A stretch of 64,000 bases of DNA. Origin: CAYLLT01 sp964384465 (GTDB lineage Bacteria > Planctomycetota > Phycisphaerae > UBA1845 > PWPN01). Below are positions 17,714 to 26,172 of this stretch, piece by piece (position 1 is the first letter of the stretch; each line of letters begins with the position of its first letter). The notes under the pieces were generated by a model. That model had not been told where the DNA came from. It searched no databases and was given only the letters and a program-made list of their open reading frames with translations. The stretch covers positions 62,001 to 126,000 of the forward strand of contig CAYLLT010000001.1 of assembly GCA_964384465.1 (NCBI GenBank), given 5' to 3'. The translations under genes and the position numbers were made by a program.

Positions 17714-18880
17714 ATGAATCGGATTTCGCGAATAACATGGCTGGCCGTGACCGCATCACTCTCAAACGCCTCTGTATCCCAGCTCCAGGCGCAGGATCGC
17801 GGCCAGTTCAACGGCCTGCACGTGCACATGGGCAACCTGCCGCGCCTCTCGGATGCCAAGAGCCGCTCCATCTCGCCGGAGAACTTCACCGGCGAAAAGG
17901 GCAAAGGCGGCATGGCCACCGAAGGCACCGGCAAGCACTCCTCCCGCGACCTCGGCCGCGGGTGGAAGGTCTCGCCCTCGGTCCGCATCAAGCCGGGCGA
18001 GACGTTCAAGCTCGGCGAGATCACCGGCTCCGGCGCGATTCAGCAGATCTGGATGACGCCCGCCGGCAACTGGCGATGGATGATCCTGCGGATGTACTGG
18101 GACGGCGAGGCCGAGCCGTCGGTGGAAGCGCCGGTCGGCGATTTCTTCGCCAGCGGGTGGGGCAAGTTCGCCCCGATCTCGTCGCTGGCCGTCTGCGTCA
18201 ATCCCGGCAGCGCGTTCAACTGTTACTGGCCGATGCCGTTCCGCAAATCCGCGAAGATCACGATGGAGAACATCGGCGACGACGAGGTCACGCTCTATTA
18301 CCAGATCAACTACACGCTGACCGACGTGCCGGAGGACGAGGCCTATTTCCACGCCCAGTTCCGCCGCGTCAATCCGCTGCCGTACAAGGACGTGTACACG
18401 ATCGCCGACGGCATCAAGGGCAAGGGCCATTACGTCGGCACGTACTTGGCCTGGGGCGTCAACAACAACGGCTGGTGGGGCGAGGGCGAGATCAAGTTCT
18501 TCATGGATGGCGACAGCGAATACCCCACCATCTGCGGCACGGGCACCGAGGATTATTTCTGCGGCTCATACAACTTCGAGAACAAGACCACGCACCAGTA
18601 CCAGGAGTTCACGACGCCTTACAGCGGCCTGGCCCAGGTGATCCGCCCCGATGGTCTCTACCAGGCCCAGCAGCGTTTCGGCCTGTACCGCTGGCACATC
18701 GCGGACCCCATCCGTTTCGACAACGAATTGAAAGTGACGATCCAGGCCCTCGGCTGGCGGAGCGGAGGAAAGTATTTACCACTGAAAGACGACATCGCCT
18801 CCGTCGCCTTCTGGTATCAGACCGAGCTCCATGCACCCTTCCCCAAGCTCCCGTCAAAAGACGATCTGGAGGTCCAGTGA
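17714..18880 (+). CDS. DUF2961 protein, glycoside hydrolase family 172-like, secreted
   Basis: A 388-residue protein with a signal peptide (ITWLAVTASLSNASVSQLQAQ). The domain has the DUF2961 features IQQIWMT, LRMYWDGEAEPSVEAPVGDFF and GTGTEDYFCGSYNF, with Glu at about 269 and 279 in the conserved acidic region. GH172 members act on alpha-fructofuranosides or arabinofuranosides. The start at ATG 17714 follows a strong GAAGGAG site 6 bases upstream. The cupin gene overlaps its stop by 4 bases (GTGA), so the pair is translationally coupled, suggesting the cupin handles a sugar product or senses it. Confidence 0.85.
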   Translation: MNRISRITWLAVTASLSNASVSQLQAQDRGQFNGLHVHMGNLPRLSDAKSRSISPENFTGEKGKGGMATEGTGKHSSRDLGRGWKVSPSVRIKPGETFKLGEITGSGAIQQIWMTPAGNWRWMILRMYWDGEAEPSVEAPVGDFFASGWGKFAPISSLAVCVNPGSAFNCYWPMPFRKSAKITMENIGDDEVTLYYQINYTLTDVPEDEAYFHAQFRRVNPLPYKDVYTIADGIKGKGHYVGTYLAWGVNNNGWWGEGEIKFFMDGDSEYPTICGTGTEDYFCGSYNFENKTTHQYQEFTTPYSGLAQVIRPDGLYQAQQRFGLYRWHIADPIRFDNELKVTIQALGWRSGGKYLPLKDDIASVAFWYQTELHAPFPKLPSKDDLEVQ

Positions 18881-19257
18881 TCGCCATACCTGACACGCGC
18901 TTCATCGACTGGGACGCCTTTCCCGAACTTCAGGTCGCGCCGGGTGTGCGTACACGTACGCCGTATGGCCGGAACATCATGCTCTCGCTGATCGAGATCG
19001 ACGAAGGCTGCGAGGTGCCGACGCACAGCCATCCGCACGAGCAGTCGGGCATCGTGCTGGAAGGCCGGCTGGCACTCACCATCGGGCCGGAGACGCGCAC
19101 GCTCGAGCCGGGCGAGGCGTACATCGTGCCGCCGAACGTGCCGCACCGCGCGGTGGCCGTCGGCGGGCCGATGAAAGCGCTGGACATCTTCAGCCCCATC
19201 CGCGAAGACCTCGCTCAGCGCAGCGATCAAAATGTTTTCAAGCAGGGGAAGGTCTGA
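18877..19257 (+). CDS. Small cupin-domain protein
   Basis: A 126-residue single cupin. Motif 1 appears as PTHSHPHEQSGIVLEG (metal-binding His, His and Glu) and motif 2 as GEAYIVPPNVPHRA (His). GTG start at 18877 overlaps the GH172-like stop and has GGAGG 4 bases upstream. Likely a metal-dependent sugar-binding protein or isomerase-like enzyme; the specific role is unknown. A longer frame running back through the GH172-like gene is a shadow. Confidence 0.85.
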   Translation: MIAIPDTRFIDWDAFPELQVAPGVRTRTPYGRNIMLSLIEIDEGCEVPTHSHPHEQSGIVLEGRLALTIGPETRTLEPGEAYIVPPNVPHRAVAVGGPMKALDIFSPIREDLAQRSDQNVFKQGKV

Positions 19258-19510
19258 GAGAATGTACGAAAGGAATTGTGCGTGCGGACTCACGAGGTTG
19301 ATGACCTCATATAAAACCTCCGGGGTCAGAGCGCAGAGCATGGGGGTGGCCCATCCGCAGGGTGGGGGACGCGAAGATCGATCAGCTGCACCGTTGACAC
19401 GGCGGTGCAACACCAGGCTCTGGTTCGGCATCTATCGCGTTCCAAACATCGGCTAAATCTATAATTGACACCCCCTCATCCCGGATATAGAACTGCGGGC
19501 AATGACGCTT
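19258..19510. other. Gap with remnants of palindromic elements
   Basis: No gene seen. Contains a hairpin at about 19387-19409 (TGCACCG/CGGTGCA) and a GGTGGCCCATCCGC...CGAAGATCGA block at 19348-19380 that resembles the element at 37818-37850. Confidence 0.5.
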
Positions 19511-19589
19511 GGGTGGCACGCACAAGTCTGTTTTTGTGCGTGCGTTTCGGCCAGCCGCACCGACAAAAACAGACTTGTCGGTGCCACCC
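19511..19589. repeat. Three-way palindromic element upstream of pspA
   Basis: Arms 19511-19538 and 19562-19589 are reverse complements with three mismatches (GGGTGGCAC.../...GTGCCACCC); each arm also folds on itself (GCACGCACAA/TTGTGCGTGC and GCACCGACAA/TTGTCGGTGC). The same design (outer stem plus two hairpins) recurs at 26073 and 44275. Confidence 0.85.
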
Positions 19590-19663
19590 GGCTGTTTTTC
19601 CATGTACGGTGGGTCAAGACCAACCCTACAGAGCCGGTTTTTGACTGAAAGGTCAGGTGCGGG

Positions 19664-20413
19664 ATGATCATCGGGAAGCTGTGGCGGACGATCAAGGCCC
19701 AGATCAACAAGCTGGCCAACGTGTTCTGGACGGCGGACCCGATCGCTCAGATGCAGTACGAGTACGATCTGGCCGTGAACCAGTTGAAGGAGGGCCGCGA
19801 AGGTTTGGAGCAGTACCGGGCCCTCGTGGAGCGGGTCAGCCGGCAGGCGGCCAATGCGAAGGCCCATGTCACCAGCCTGGAAGCCAAGATCAAGGCCTAT
19901 CTCCAGGCCGGCGACCGCGAGACGGCCGGAAAATTCGCCCTCGAACTCCAGAAGGCCAAAGGTGAACTCACCGAGAATAGCGAACAACTCAAGCTGCACG
20001 AAGAGTCGTACAACAACAATCTGATCAAGATCAAGAGTGCCACCGGCAAACTCGCCGACGTCCGCGAGAAGATCGCCAAGTACGACGCCGAGCTGAAGAT
20101 GAGCCGGGCCGAGGCCGAGATGGCCAAGCTGGCCCAGAGCTTTAACTTTGATGTGACCACCGACTTCGGCCAGATCGAGCAGGTCATTCAGGACAAGATC
20201 GGCCTCAACCGCGCGAAGGTGCGCGTCGCGTCCGATCTGTCCGGCGAAGGGATCGTGGATATTAAGCGCGAACAGGCGATGGAAAGCGCGATGGCCGACC
20301 AGGCCCTGCGCGATTATGAGGTGCAGGCCGGTCTGGTGACGCCGGAGACCGCCGGCGTGTCGGAAACGGCCAAGGAACTCGGTCCGGCCAAACAGAAAGA
20401 AGCGGTGAGCTGA
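19664..20413 (+). CDS. pspA: PspA/IM30 family membrane-remodelling protein
   Basis: A 249-residue, almost entirely helical protein with the PspA N-terminal amphipathic helix region (MIIGKLWRTIKAQINKLANVF) and long coiled coil (DPIAQMQYEYDLAVNQLKEGREG...). PspA/IM30 proteins are bacterial relatives of ESCRT-III that coat and repair stressed inner membranes. A short C-terminal tail extends beyond the core. First gene of an operon running to 29090; the AAA+ gene begins 17 bases later. In classical systems PspA is paired with the AAA+ activator PspF, but the ATPase here is of a different, Ycf46-like type. Confidence 0.9.
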   Translation: MIIGKLWRTIKAQINKLANVFWTADPIAQMQYEYDLAVNQLKEGREGLEQYRALVERVSRQAANAKAHVTSLEAKIKAYLQAGDRETAGKFALELQKAKGELTENSEQLKLHEESYNNNLIKIKSATGKLADVREKIAKYDAELKMSRAEAEMAKLAQSFNFDVTTDFGQIEQVIQDKIGLNRAKVRVASDLSGEGIVDIKREQAMESAMADQALRDYEVQAGLVTPETAGVSETAKELGPAKQKEAVS

Positions 20414-20430
20414 ACACGGCGCCGCGATCA

Positions 20431-22245
20431 ATGAACAGTGCATCTCCCATTACCTTGTCTCCGACTTCCGCCGCTCCCCCCATGCCGCCCGGCGCTCGGC
20501 CTGCGGCGGTCCCCGCCTGGTATCCGCCGTGGGCCAGGGAACTGGCCGACCTGTATTTTTCGGGCACGACCTGCCTGTTCATCCTGCACGGAAACGTCCA
20601 CGATCTGATCGGATGCCCCACCGAGAAGCAGGGAGGTTATTGCAACCTTCCGGAGTTTCTGGTGACGCAGGTGTTCGGTTCGTGGGACATCGTGCTGCAC
20701 TACGATCTGGGCCGGGGCCTGCGTCCGCTGGCGGGCAGCGATCCCGCGCGGCTCCAGGCGATGATGCAGTTTCTCACCGGCCGCCTGGGCGATCCAACGT
20801 CCTGGCCGCGCGATCCGGACAGCGTGCTGCTGCTCCTCGATCGCTTCATCGAACGCAGCCTCATGGAGGAAGATCCCTCCCGCCGCAAGAGCATCGGCGT
20901 CATCCTCGATTACGCGCAGTACCTGGCGCCGGCCGGCGATCTGGGCGCACTCGCCAAAGGGCAGAGCACCAACCTGGTCCGGCTGCTCGGCTGGGCGCAG
21001 AATCCGTACATCAAGCGGGTCAACATGGCCATCTGCCTGGTGGCGGACAAGCTGGCCGAGGTGAACGATCGCCTCGTGCAAAGCCCGCACGTCGCCGCGA
21101 TCGAGCTGCCGTTGCCCGACAAGGCCGCCCGGCAGGGCTTCGCCGAATGGTCCGCGCGGACGGACGATTTCGCGAAGCTGGCCGACTTCACGCCGGCCGA
21201 ACTCGCCGACCTGTCCAACGGCCTGAGCCTGGTGAATCTGGACGTGGTCTTATCGCAGGCCCGCCGCTCCGACCGCCGCGTGGATGCGGCGCGTTTTCGC
21301 CAGCTCAAGAAGTCGATGATCGAGCGGCAGTGCCAGGGGCTGGTCGAATTTGTGGAACCCGACCACACGCTCGACCTCGTCGTCGGTCAGCAGGCCGCCA
21401 AGCAGCGGCTCGCCGCCGATGCCGACCTGATCCTGCATAACCAGCTCGAAGCGGCGCCGATGGGCTATCTGCTCTGCGGGGCGGTCGGGACGGGCAAGTC
21501 GTTCCTGGCCGAATGCTACGCCGGCTCGATCGGCATCCCCTGCGTCAAGCTCCGCAACTTCCGTTCCAAGTACGTCGGTGAAACCGAAGGCAATCTTCAG
21601 CAGGTGCTCACGGTATTGCGATCGCTGGGTCCGGTGGTGGTCATGATCGACGAGGCCGACGCGGTACTCGGCACACGCGAGGCGGAAGGCGACTCCGGCA
21701 CGTCGAGCCGTGTTTTCTCGATGATCGCCAGCCAGATGGGCGATACCCGCTACCGTGGCAGGATCGTCTGGATGCTGCTGACCTGTCGGCCGGACCTGCT
21801 GCCGATCGACCTGAAACGTCAGGGCCGCGCGGAGGTGCACATCCCGATGTTCTACCCGCAGGGCGAGGCCGAAGTGCGGGAGATGTTTCTCGCGATGGCC
21901 CGCAAGAACAAAGCCGCGATGCAACCGGACGCGCTTCCGCCGGTGATCGGCGACCGGCAGCTCAGCGGAGCCGACATTGAAAGCATCGTACTCTCCGCGA
22001 AGCGAGCCGCTGTGACCGCCGGCCGCACCGAATTATCGAAAGCCGATCTCGAACAGGCGGTCGGAGACTTTCTCCCCTCCGTGCAGGGTCTGGAAAAGGA
22101 GTTGCAGGAATTGGCCGCGGTTCTCGAATGCACGCAGCTCAATTTCCTGCCGCCATCTTGGCGCGAGCGGGTCTCGCGGCCGGATGCCCGGTCCAAGCTC
22201 CAGGAGCGATTCGTGGCGGTGCGCGGCCTGATCGAATCGATGTGA
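20431..22245 (+). CDS. AAA+ ATPase, Ycf46-like
   Basis: A 604-residue protein. The N-terminal half (about residues 30-300) resembles the non-catalytic region of Ycf46-type ATPases (FSGTTCLFILHGNVHDLI...VILDYAQYL). The C-terminal AAA+ module has Walker A GAVGTGKS at 350-357 and Walker B VVMIDEAD ending at 410; sensor/Arg-finger-like segments follow (LLTCRPDLLPIDLKRQGR). No protease, DNA-binding or sigma54-contact GAFTGA motif is visible, so it is not PspF. It probably remodels a protein partner, plausibly PspA or the VWA protein, as AAA+/VWA pairs (MoxR-type) do. Second gene of the PspA operon. Confidence 0.85.
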   Translation: MNSASPITLSPTSAAPPMPPGARPAAVPAWYPPWARELADLYFSGTTCLFILHGNVHDLIGCPTEKQGGYCNLPEFLVTQVFGSWDIVLHYDLGRGLRPLAGSDPARLQAMMQFLTGRLGDPTSWPRDPDSVLLLLDRFIERSLMEEDPSRRKSIGVILDYAQYLAPAGDLGALAKGQSTNLVRLLGWAQNPYIKRVNMAICLVADKLAEVNDRLVQSPHVAAIELPLPDKAARQGFAEWSARTDDFAKLADFTPAELADLSNGLSLVNLDVVLSQARRSDRRVDAARFRQLKKSMIERQCQGLVEFVEPDHTLDLVVGQQAAKQRLAADADLILHNQLEAAPMGYLLCGAVGTGKSFLAECYAGSIGIPCVKLRNFRSKYVGETEGNLQQVLTVLRSLGPVVVMIDEADAVLGTREAEGDSGTSSRVFSMIASQMGDTRYRGRIVWMLLTCRPDLLPIDLKRQGRAEVHIPMFYPQGEAEVREMFLAMARKNKAAMQPDALPPVIGDRQLSGADIESIVLSAKRAAVTAGRTELSKADLEQAVGDFLPSVQGLEKELQELAAVLECTQLNFLPPSWRERVSRPDARSKLQERFVAVRGLIESM

Positions 22246-22292
22246 CAGGGGAGACGCACGCGAAGGCACGGCTTGAGAGCAGTGGCACGAGT

Positions 22293-22865
22293 ATGGAAGA
22301 GGTAGGCAAAAACAGGCTACCCGGACCGGCGGCGCAGCACCAGCCGCCGCTGCTGGACCGGCTCGTTCATCTGTGGGTCCAGGCCACCTCCGGCGTGATC
22401 AAACACGGTTTCGCCATCGAGTACCGTGACCTGGAAGCCCCGCGGACGGGGACTTTTGACGGTATGCGGATCGTGCTGGACCCGGATGTGGATTTCGAGA
22501 TGCAGTGTTTCGTGCTCGTGCATCTGTTCGGTCATTCGGTGCAGTGGGTGAGCCCGGCGCTCGAAGCGACTGCGCAGGCGGTCCAGAACACGCAGGACAA
22601 GGAGCGGTTCATCCAGGTGGCCCACGGCTATGAACTGCAAGCCTCGCGGCTGGGGCTGCAACTGCTGCACGAGCGCGGGGTGACCGAGCTGGACCAGTGG
22701 TTCAGCGATTTTGTGGAGAGCGACTGGCGGTATCTGCGGCATTATTATCAGACGGGCCAGACGCCGCCCTGGCCGGAGTGTGTCGTGCGCGACTGCACAC
22801 TGTTGGAGCCGCTTCCGATACCCGAGTTGAGGCCCCATGCGGTCGAAGTCAAGTACGCATTCTGA
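22293..22865 (+). CDS. Degenerate ImmA/IrrE-like protein
   Basis: A 190-residue protein (ATG 22293). The pattern DGMRIVLDPDVDFEMQCFVLVHLFGHSVQW resembles the strand-helix of ImmA/IrrE metallopeptidases, and a later YELQASRLGLQLL resembles the third-ligand helix. The expected HExxH reads HLFGH: both His are kept but the catalytic Glu is Leu. The later Glu is present. It may bind zinc without being a peptidase. A 5' extension overlapping the AAA+ gene is possible but lacks support. It lies within the PspA operon, 47 bases after the AAA+ gene. Confidence 0.6.
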   Translation: MEEVGKNRLPGPAAQHQPPLLDRLVHLWVQATSGVIKHGFAIEYRDLEAPRTGTFDGMRIVLDPDVDFEMQCFVLVHLFGHSVQWVSPALEATAQAVQNTQDKERFIQVAHGYELQASRLGLQLLHERGVTELDQWFSDFVESDWRYLRHYYQTGQTPPWPECVVRDCTLLEPLPIPELRPHAVEVKYAF

Positions 22866-22894
22866 GTGGACGCGTCAAAAACGAGGAATCGATC

Positions 22895-23335
22895 ATGGCG
22901 AAGAAAAAGAAAGCCGGGAAAAAAGCAAAGACGAAGCGAGCGGTCGCGAGGCGCAAAGCCGCCCGTAAGCGACCCGCCGCCCAAAAAACGACTCGCAAAC
23001 CGGCGGTTAAACGAGTTAAGAAGCCGGCCGCGCCCCCGCCGCGGAAGCGCGCATCGAGCTGGCTCGACGAAAGCTCGCAGATGCCGATAATCGAACGCTA
23101 TGCGCGGCAACTCGGATCGTTCATCGAAGCTATGGCCGACGGCGTGATCGAAGCCAGCGAACTCAAGACCCAGGAGGCCCGGCTGGTCCAGCTCATGAAG
23201 GACATCGAGTCGAAACTCGATGACAACCTGCACGCCAAAGTCACGAAGTTGCTCTGCGAGCTGACCGCCTACGACATCATGCAGATGCTGCACGCGATGC
23301 ACGGGCAACGTCCGCAGACCGTGTTCCAGGGATAG
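22895..23335 (+). CDS. Lys/Ala-rich basic N-terminus plus small helical domain
   Basis: A 146-residue protein starting at ATG 22895 behind GAGGAA. Residues 2-52 are mostly Lys, Arg, Ala and Pro, like histone-H1-type tails. Residues 60-146 form a compact, probably helical domain (YARQLGSFIEAMADGVIEASELKTQE...VTKLLCELTAYDIMQML) that I do not recognise. The tail could bind nucleic acid or acidic membrane surfaces. Its position between the IrrE-like and VWA genes suggests an adaptor in the same system; that is inference. Confidence 0.65.
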   Translation: MAKKKKAGKKAKTKRAVARRKAARKRPAAQKTTRKPAVKRVKKPAAPPPRKRASSWLDESSQMPIIERYARQLGSFIEAMADGVIEASELKTQEARLVQLMKDIESKLDDNLHAKVTKLLCELTAYDIMQMLHAMHGQRPQTVFQG

Positions 23336-23364
23336 CCGGGGCCGAAGCGGGGGAGTTTATTCAC

Positions 23365-24186
23365 ATGAGAAACGCATCCGAATTTGATGGCAGTCGCTCG
23401 TCGGGTGGCCGGATCGGCAGGATTATTTTAGCGGTCTTCGTTGTGATCGCGTACCTGACGATGAAGACGACTTGCAGGCAGCAGAGCACAACGCACACGA
23501 CTGTCTCGCATGGCACGCAGCCAGGCGGTGGGGGGCCGGTTCTACCCACCATCGACCTTCCGCAAGGCGATCAGCGCCTCTGCACGGGCATCGTCATCCT
23601 GATCGACACCTCCGGCAGCATGAGCGAGTCGGTGCGCGACCGCGGCGGCAATCGCCGGCCCAAATTCGAGATCGCCCGCGACGCCCTCCAGCGGATTATC
23701 GGCTTTACCGGCGAATGGAAGAAGACGCACGCCGATCGCATTCTCCAGTTGGGCCTGTACAACTTCTCCAGCTCGGCCAACCCGGTGCTGCCGATGGCCG
23801 AATTCGACCTCCAGGCCGCTCAGGCCGCCGCTCGGCGCGTCCCGGCTCCCGGCGGCGGCACCGCCATCGGCGACGCCATCGAGCAAGGGTTCAAGGCGCT
23901 CTATGGATCCGGCTGCGTTCGCAAACATTTGGTGTGCATCACCGATGGACAGAACACGTCGGGCCCGCCGCCGGATCGTGTCGCCAGCGTGCTTTTTGCC
24001 CAGACCAAGGGCGAGGTGGAGATGCACTTCGTCGCGTTCGATACGTCGGCCGGCAGCTTCGCATTCCTCAGTGGCGTCAACGGGCACGTCGTCGAGGCCG
24101 CCGACGGCGAGCAGCTCCAGACGCGGCTCGCCGAGATTTATGAGAAGCGCATTCTGGCCGAAGCGATGCCGGCGGAGAAAGAATGA
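23365..24186 (+). CDS. Membrane-anchored von Willebrand factor A domain protein
   Basis: A 273-residue protein with one N-terminal membrane helix (about residues 17-33) and a VWA domain from residue 74. The metal-ion-dependent adhesion site is intact: DTSGS at 81-85, the Thr in GGGTAIGDAIEQGF, and the Asp in ITDGQN. VWA domains bind partner proteins through a metal ion and often work with AAA+ ATPases. With the Ycf46-like ATPase three genes upstream it may form such a pair at the membrane. Confidence 0.9.
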   Translation: MRNASEFDGSRSSGGRIGRIILAVFVVIAYLTMKTTCRQQSTTHTTVSHGTQPGGGGPVLPTIDLPQGDQRLCTGIVILIDTSGSMSESVRDRGGNRRPKFEIARDALQRIIGFTGEWKKTHADRILQLGLYNFSSSANPVLPMAEFDLQAAQAAARRVPAPGGGTAIGDAIEQGFKALYGSGCVRKHLVCITDGQNTSGPPPDRVASVLFAQTKGEVEMHFVAFDTSAGSFAFLSGVNGHVVEAADGEQLQTRLAEIYEKRILAEAMPAEKE

Positions 24187-24200
24187 TCGACTGATGAGAA

Positions 24201-24297
24201 CTGCGGATTGCGGATCAGAACCCCGCACGCAAGTGCGGGGCCTGGCCCGGCACTTGCGTGCCGGGTTCGGATTCGCAATTCGAAATCCGCAATGCGG
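24201..24297. repeat. Composite palindromic element between VWA and SBP-OmpA genes
   Basis: Two self-complementary arms (24221-24240, CCCCGCACGC..., and 24246-24265, CCCGGCACTTGC...) that also pair with each other, enclosed by TGCGGATT (24202-24209) and AATCCGCA (24284-24291). It ends just before the AAGGAG site of the next gene, so it could influence translation. Confidence 0.8.
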
Positions 24298-24312
24298 AAA
24301 GGAGAATCAATC

Positions 24313-26058
24313 ATGGCCGGTCAACCGAAAGCTCCCTTTTACATCGCACTGTCCGTCGTCGTGCTCGGACTTATTGCCTTCGCGGTCTACCGCAGCGACA
24401 TCATTGCTCCGCACGGCAAAAAGGCCAGCACCGAACCCTTGCAACTTCCCGGCGGCAAAACTGTGGAGGACCCCAGCGGCGCTGCCGCGATCACGACGGT
24501 CAAGGAATACAAGTTCCGCCCGTCCGAGCGGCTGCCGGGCGTGAAGGGCATCTCCGCCTACAAGCCGATGGCCAACAACACCGTCCGCTTCGCGCTGAAC
24601 GTCTGGGCCGGCTGGGCGCCGATCATCCTGGCCAACGACGGCTTCAAGCCGGGTAAAACGTGGAAGACGCCGGACGGCAAGGAGTTCAAAGTCGAACTTG
24701 TGCTGATCGACAATCCCGTCATCATGCGCGACGCCTACGCCAGCGGCGACATCCACATCGGCTGGGCCACGCTGGACATGGTCCCGCTGTTCCTGGAAGG
24801 CTTTGTGGACAACGCCGGCAAACCGCGCGACAGCCGCGTCATGCCGCGCATCTTCCAGCAGATCGACTGGTCGTCCGGGGGTGACGGCATCGTCGTCCGA
24901 TCAGAAATCAAAAAGGCAGGCGGCGTCGCTGGCCTCCGTGGTAAGAAACTGGCCCTCGCTCAGAACTCTCCATCGCAGTACTTTGCCCTAAACATGCTGG
25001 TCGCCGGCGGGGTGCAGCCGTCCGAGGTGAATATGGTTTACACGGAGGACGCCTTCCAGGCGGCGGCCGCCTTCAATTCGCAAAAGGACATCGCCGGTGT
25101 TGTTTCCTGGGCGCCCGATATTTACAACCTATCGAAAGTGAAAGGCAACGAGCTGCTGGTCACAACGCAGGATGCCAACAAGCTCATCGCCGACGTGTGG
25201 TTCGCACGGGCCGATTTCGCGAAGGATAACATGGGCATCATCGAGGGCATCGTCCGCGGAATATTCGATGCGATGGTCGATCTCAAAGATGAGTCGAAGA
25301 AGAAACACTGCGCGGAACTAATGGCCGCCGGCTACAATATTCCCGCCAGTGACACAATCGGCATGTTTGGCGATGCGCACAACACCAACTGGGCCGAGAA
25401 CTACCAGTTCTTCATCAACCAGAACAACCCCGCGAATTTCGAGCGGGTCTGGTCGCAGTCGTACTACCTCTATCGTCGGATCGGGTCGATCACGCATTCG
25501 CCCGTGCCGTTCGACCAGGTGATGGACTTCTCACTGATCGAGAAGCTCGGCAAGGAGGACAAGTACGCCTCGCAGAAGGACGAGTACCGTATCCAGTTCA
25601 CGCCCGCCTCGCCCGGCGCCATCAGCGCTGAGCAGGAGATCCTCACCAACACCGTCTACATTCATTTTTATCCCAATGATTGGAACTTGCAGAAAAAGAT
25701 CACCAAGAAGAAGGACGGCAAGGACGTTGAAGAGCCGTACGATCCCAACGTGGACTTCGTGCTGGAGGACATCGCTAAGCTCGCCGGCCAGTTCGGCGCC
25801 GCTCGCATCAAGATCGAGGGCCACACGGACGGCTCCATGAAGGGGCAGGTGACGCCCGATCTGGTCAAAGAGCTTTCGCTGCGGCGGGCCAATGCCGTGA
25901 AGGAATCGCTGGTGAACAAGTATAAGCAGTTGGACCCGAACCAGTTCACCGTGGAAGGCATGGGCTGGGACCGTCCGCTGGATCCGAATGATCCGGATAA
26001 CCATTCGAAGAACCGCCGCGTCGAGGTGAAGGTCTATCCGGCCGAAAAGCAGGGATGA
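24313..26058 (+). CDS. ABC substrate-binding protein (NitT/TauT type) fused to an OmpA peptidoglycan-binding domain
   Basis: A 581-residue protein. A membrane helix (residues 9-26) is followed by a type 2 periplasmic-binding domain of the nitrate/sulfonate/taurine kind (about 90-400: FALNVWAGWAPIILANDG, SGDIHIGWATLDMVPLF, FNSQKDIAGVVSWAPD). Residues 440-578 form an OmpA-like domain with GHTDG at 503-507, LSLRRANAVKESL and NRRVEVKV, the segments that hold meso-diaminopimelate in peptidoglycan. So the receptor seems tethered at both inner membrane and cell wall. ATG 24313 has AAGGAG 9 bases upstream. Permease and ATPase genes follow, so it is the receptor of that importer-like complex; the ligand is unknown. 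Confidence 0.88.
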   Translation: MAGQPKAPFYIALSVVVLGLIAFAVYRSDIIAPHGKKASTEPLQLPGGKTVEDPSGAAAITTVKEYKFRPSERLPGVKGISAYKPMANNTVRFALNVWAGWAPIILANDGFKPGKTWKTPDGKEFKVELVLIDNPVIMRDAYASGDIHIGWATLDMVPLFLEGFVDNAGKPRDSRVMPRIFQQIDWSSGGDGIVVRSEIKKAGGVAGLRGKKLALAQNSPSQYFALNMLVAGGVQPSEVNMVYTEDAFQAAAAFNSQKDIAGVVSWAPDIYNLSKVKGNELLVTTQDANKLIADVWFARADFAKDNMGIIEGIVRGIFDAMVDLKDESKKKHCAELMAAGYNIPASDTIGMFGDAHNTNWAENYQFFINQNNPANFERVWSQSYYLYRRIGSITHSPVPFDQVMDFSLIEKLGKEDKYASQKDEYRIQFTPASPGAISAEQEILTNTVYIHFYPNDWNLQKKITKKKDGKDVEEPYDPNVDFVLEDIAKLAGQFGAARIKIEGHTDGSMKGQVTPDLVKELSLRRANAVKESLVNKYKQLDPNQFTVEGMGWDRPLDPNDPDNHSKNRRVEVKVYPAEKQG

Positions 26059-26072
26059 GGACACAGTCTGCA

Positions 26073-26123
26073 AGGACCGCGTCAACTTGTTGACGCATTG
26101 CGGCAATAAATTGCCGCGGTCCT
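26073..26123. repeat. Three-way palindromic element in the PspA operon
   Basis: Outer stem AGGACCGCG (26073-26081) with CGCGGTCCT (26115-26123) encloses two perfect hairpins, GTCAACTTGTTGAC and GCGGCAATAAATTGCCGC. It lies 14 bases after the SBP-OmpA stop. Confidence 0.9.
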
Positions 26124-26172
26124 CGGTTAGCAACCTGAATGGGAGCGCTCGTTACGTGAGGGACTAACTCGC

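Noticed and set aside
17650..19257. A 535-codon open frame spanning the GH172-like gene and the cupin
   Set aside because: Only the last 126 codons are real (cupin from GTG 18877); the first part is out of frame with the GH172-like protein and has low-complexity Arg-rich translation.
19664..22245. Classical phage-shock operon with PspF
   Set aside because: The AAA+ protein lacks a GAFTGA loop and an HTH, and pspB/pspC are absent.
22128..22292. N-terminal extension of the IrrE-like protein overlapping the AAA+ gene
   Set aside because: The overlapping part is an out-of-frame translation of the ATPase; ATG 22293 fits the family core.
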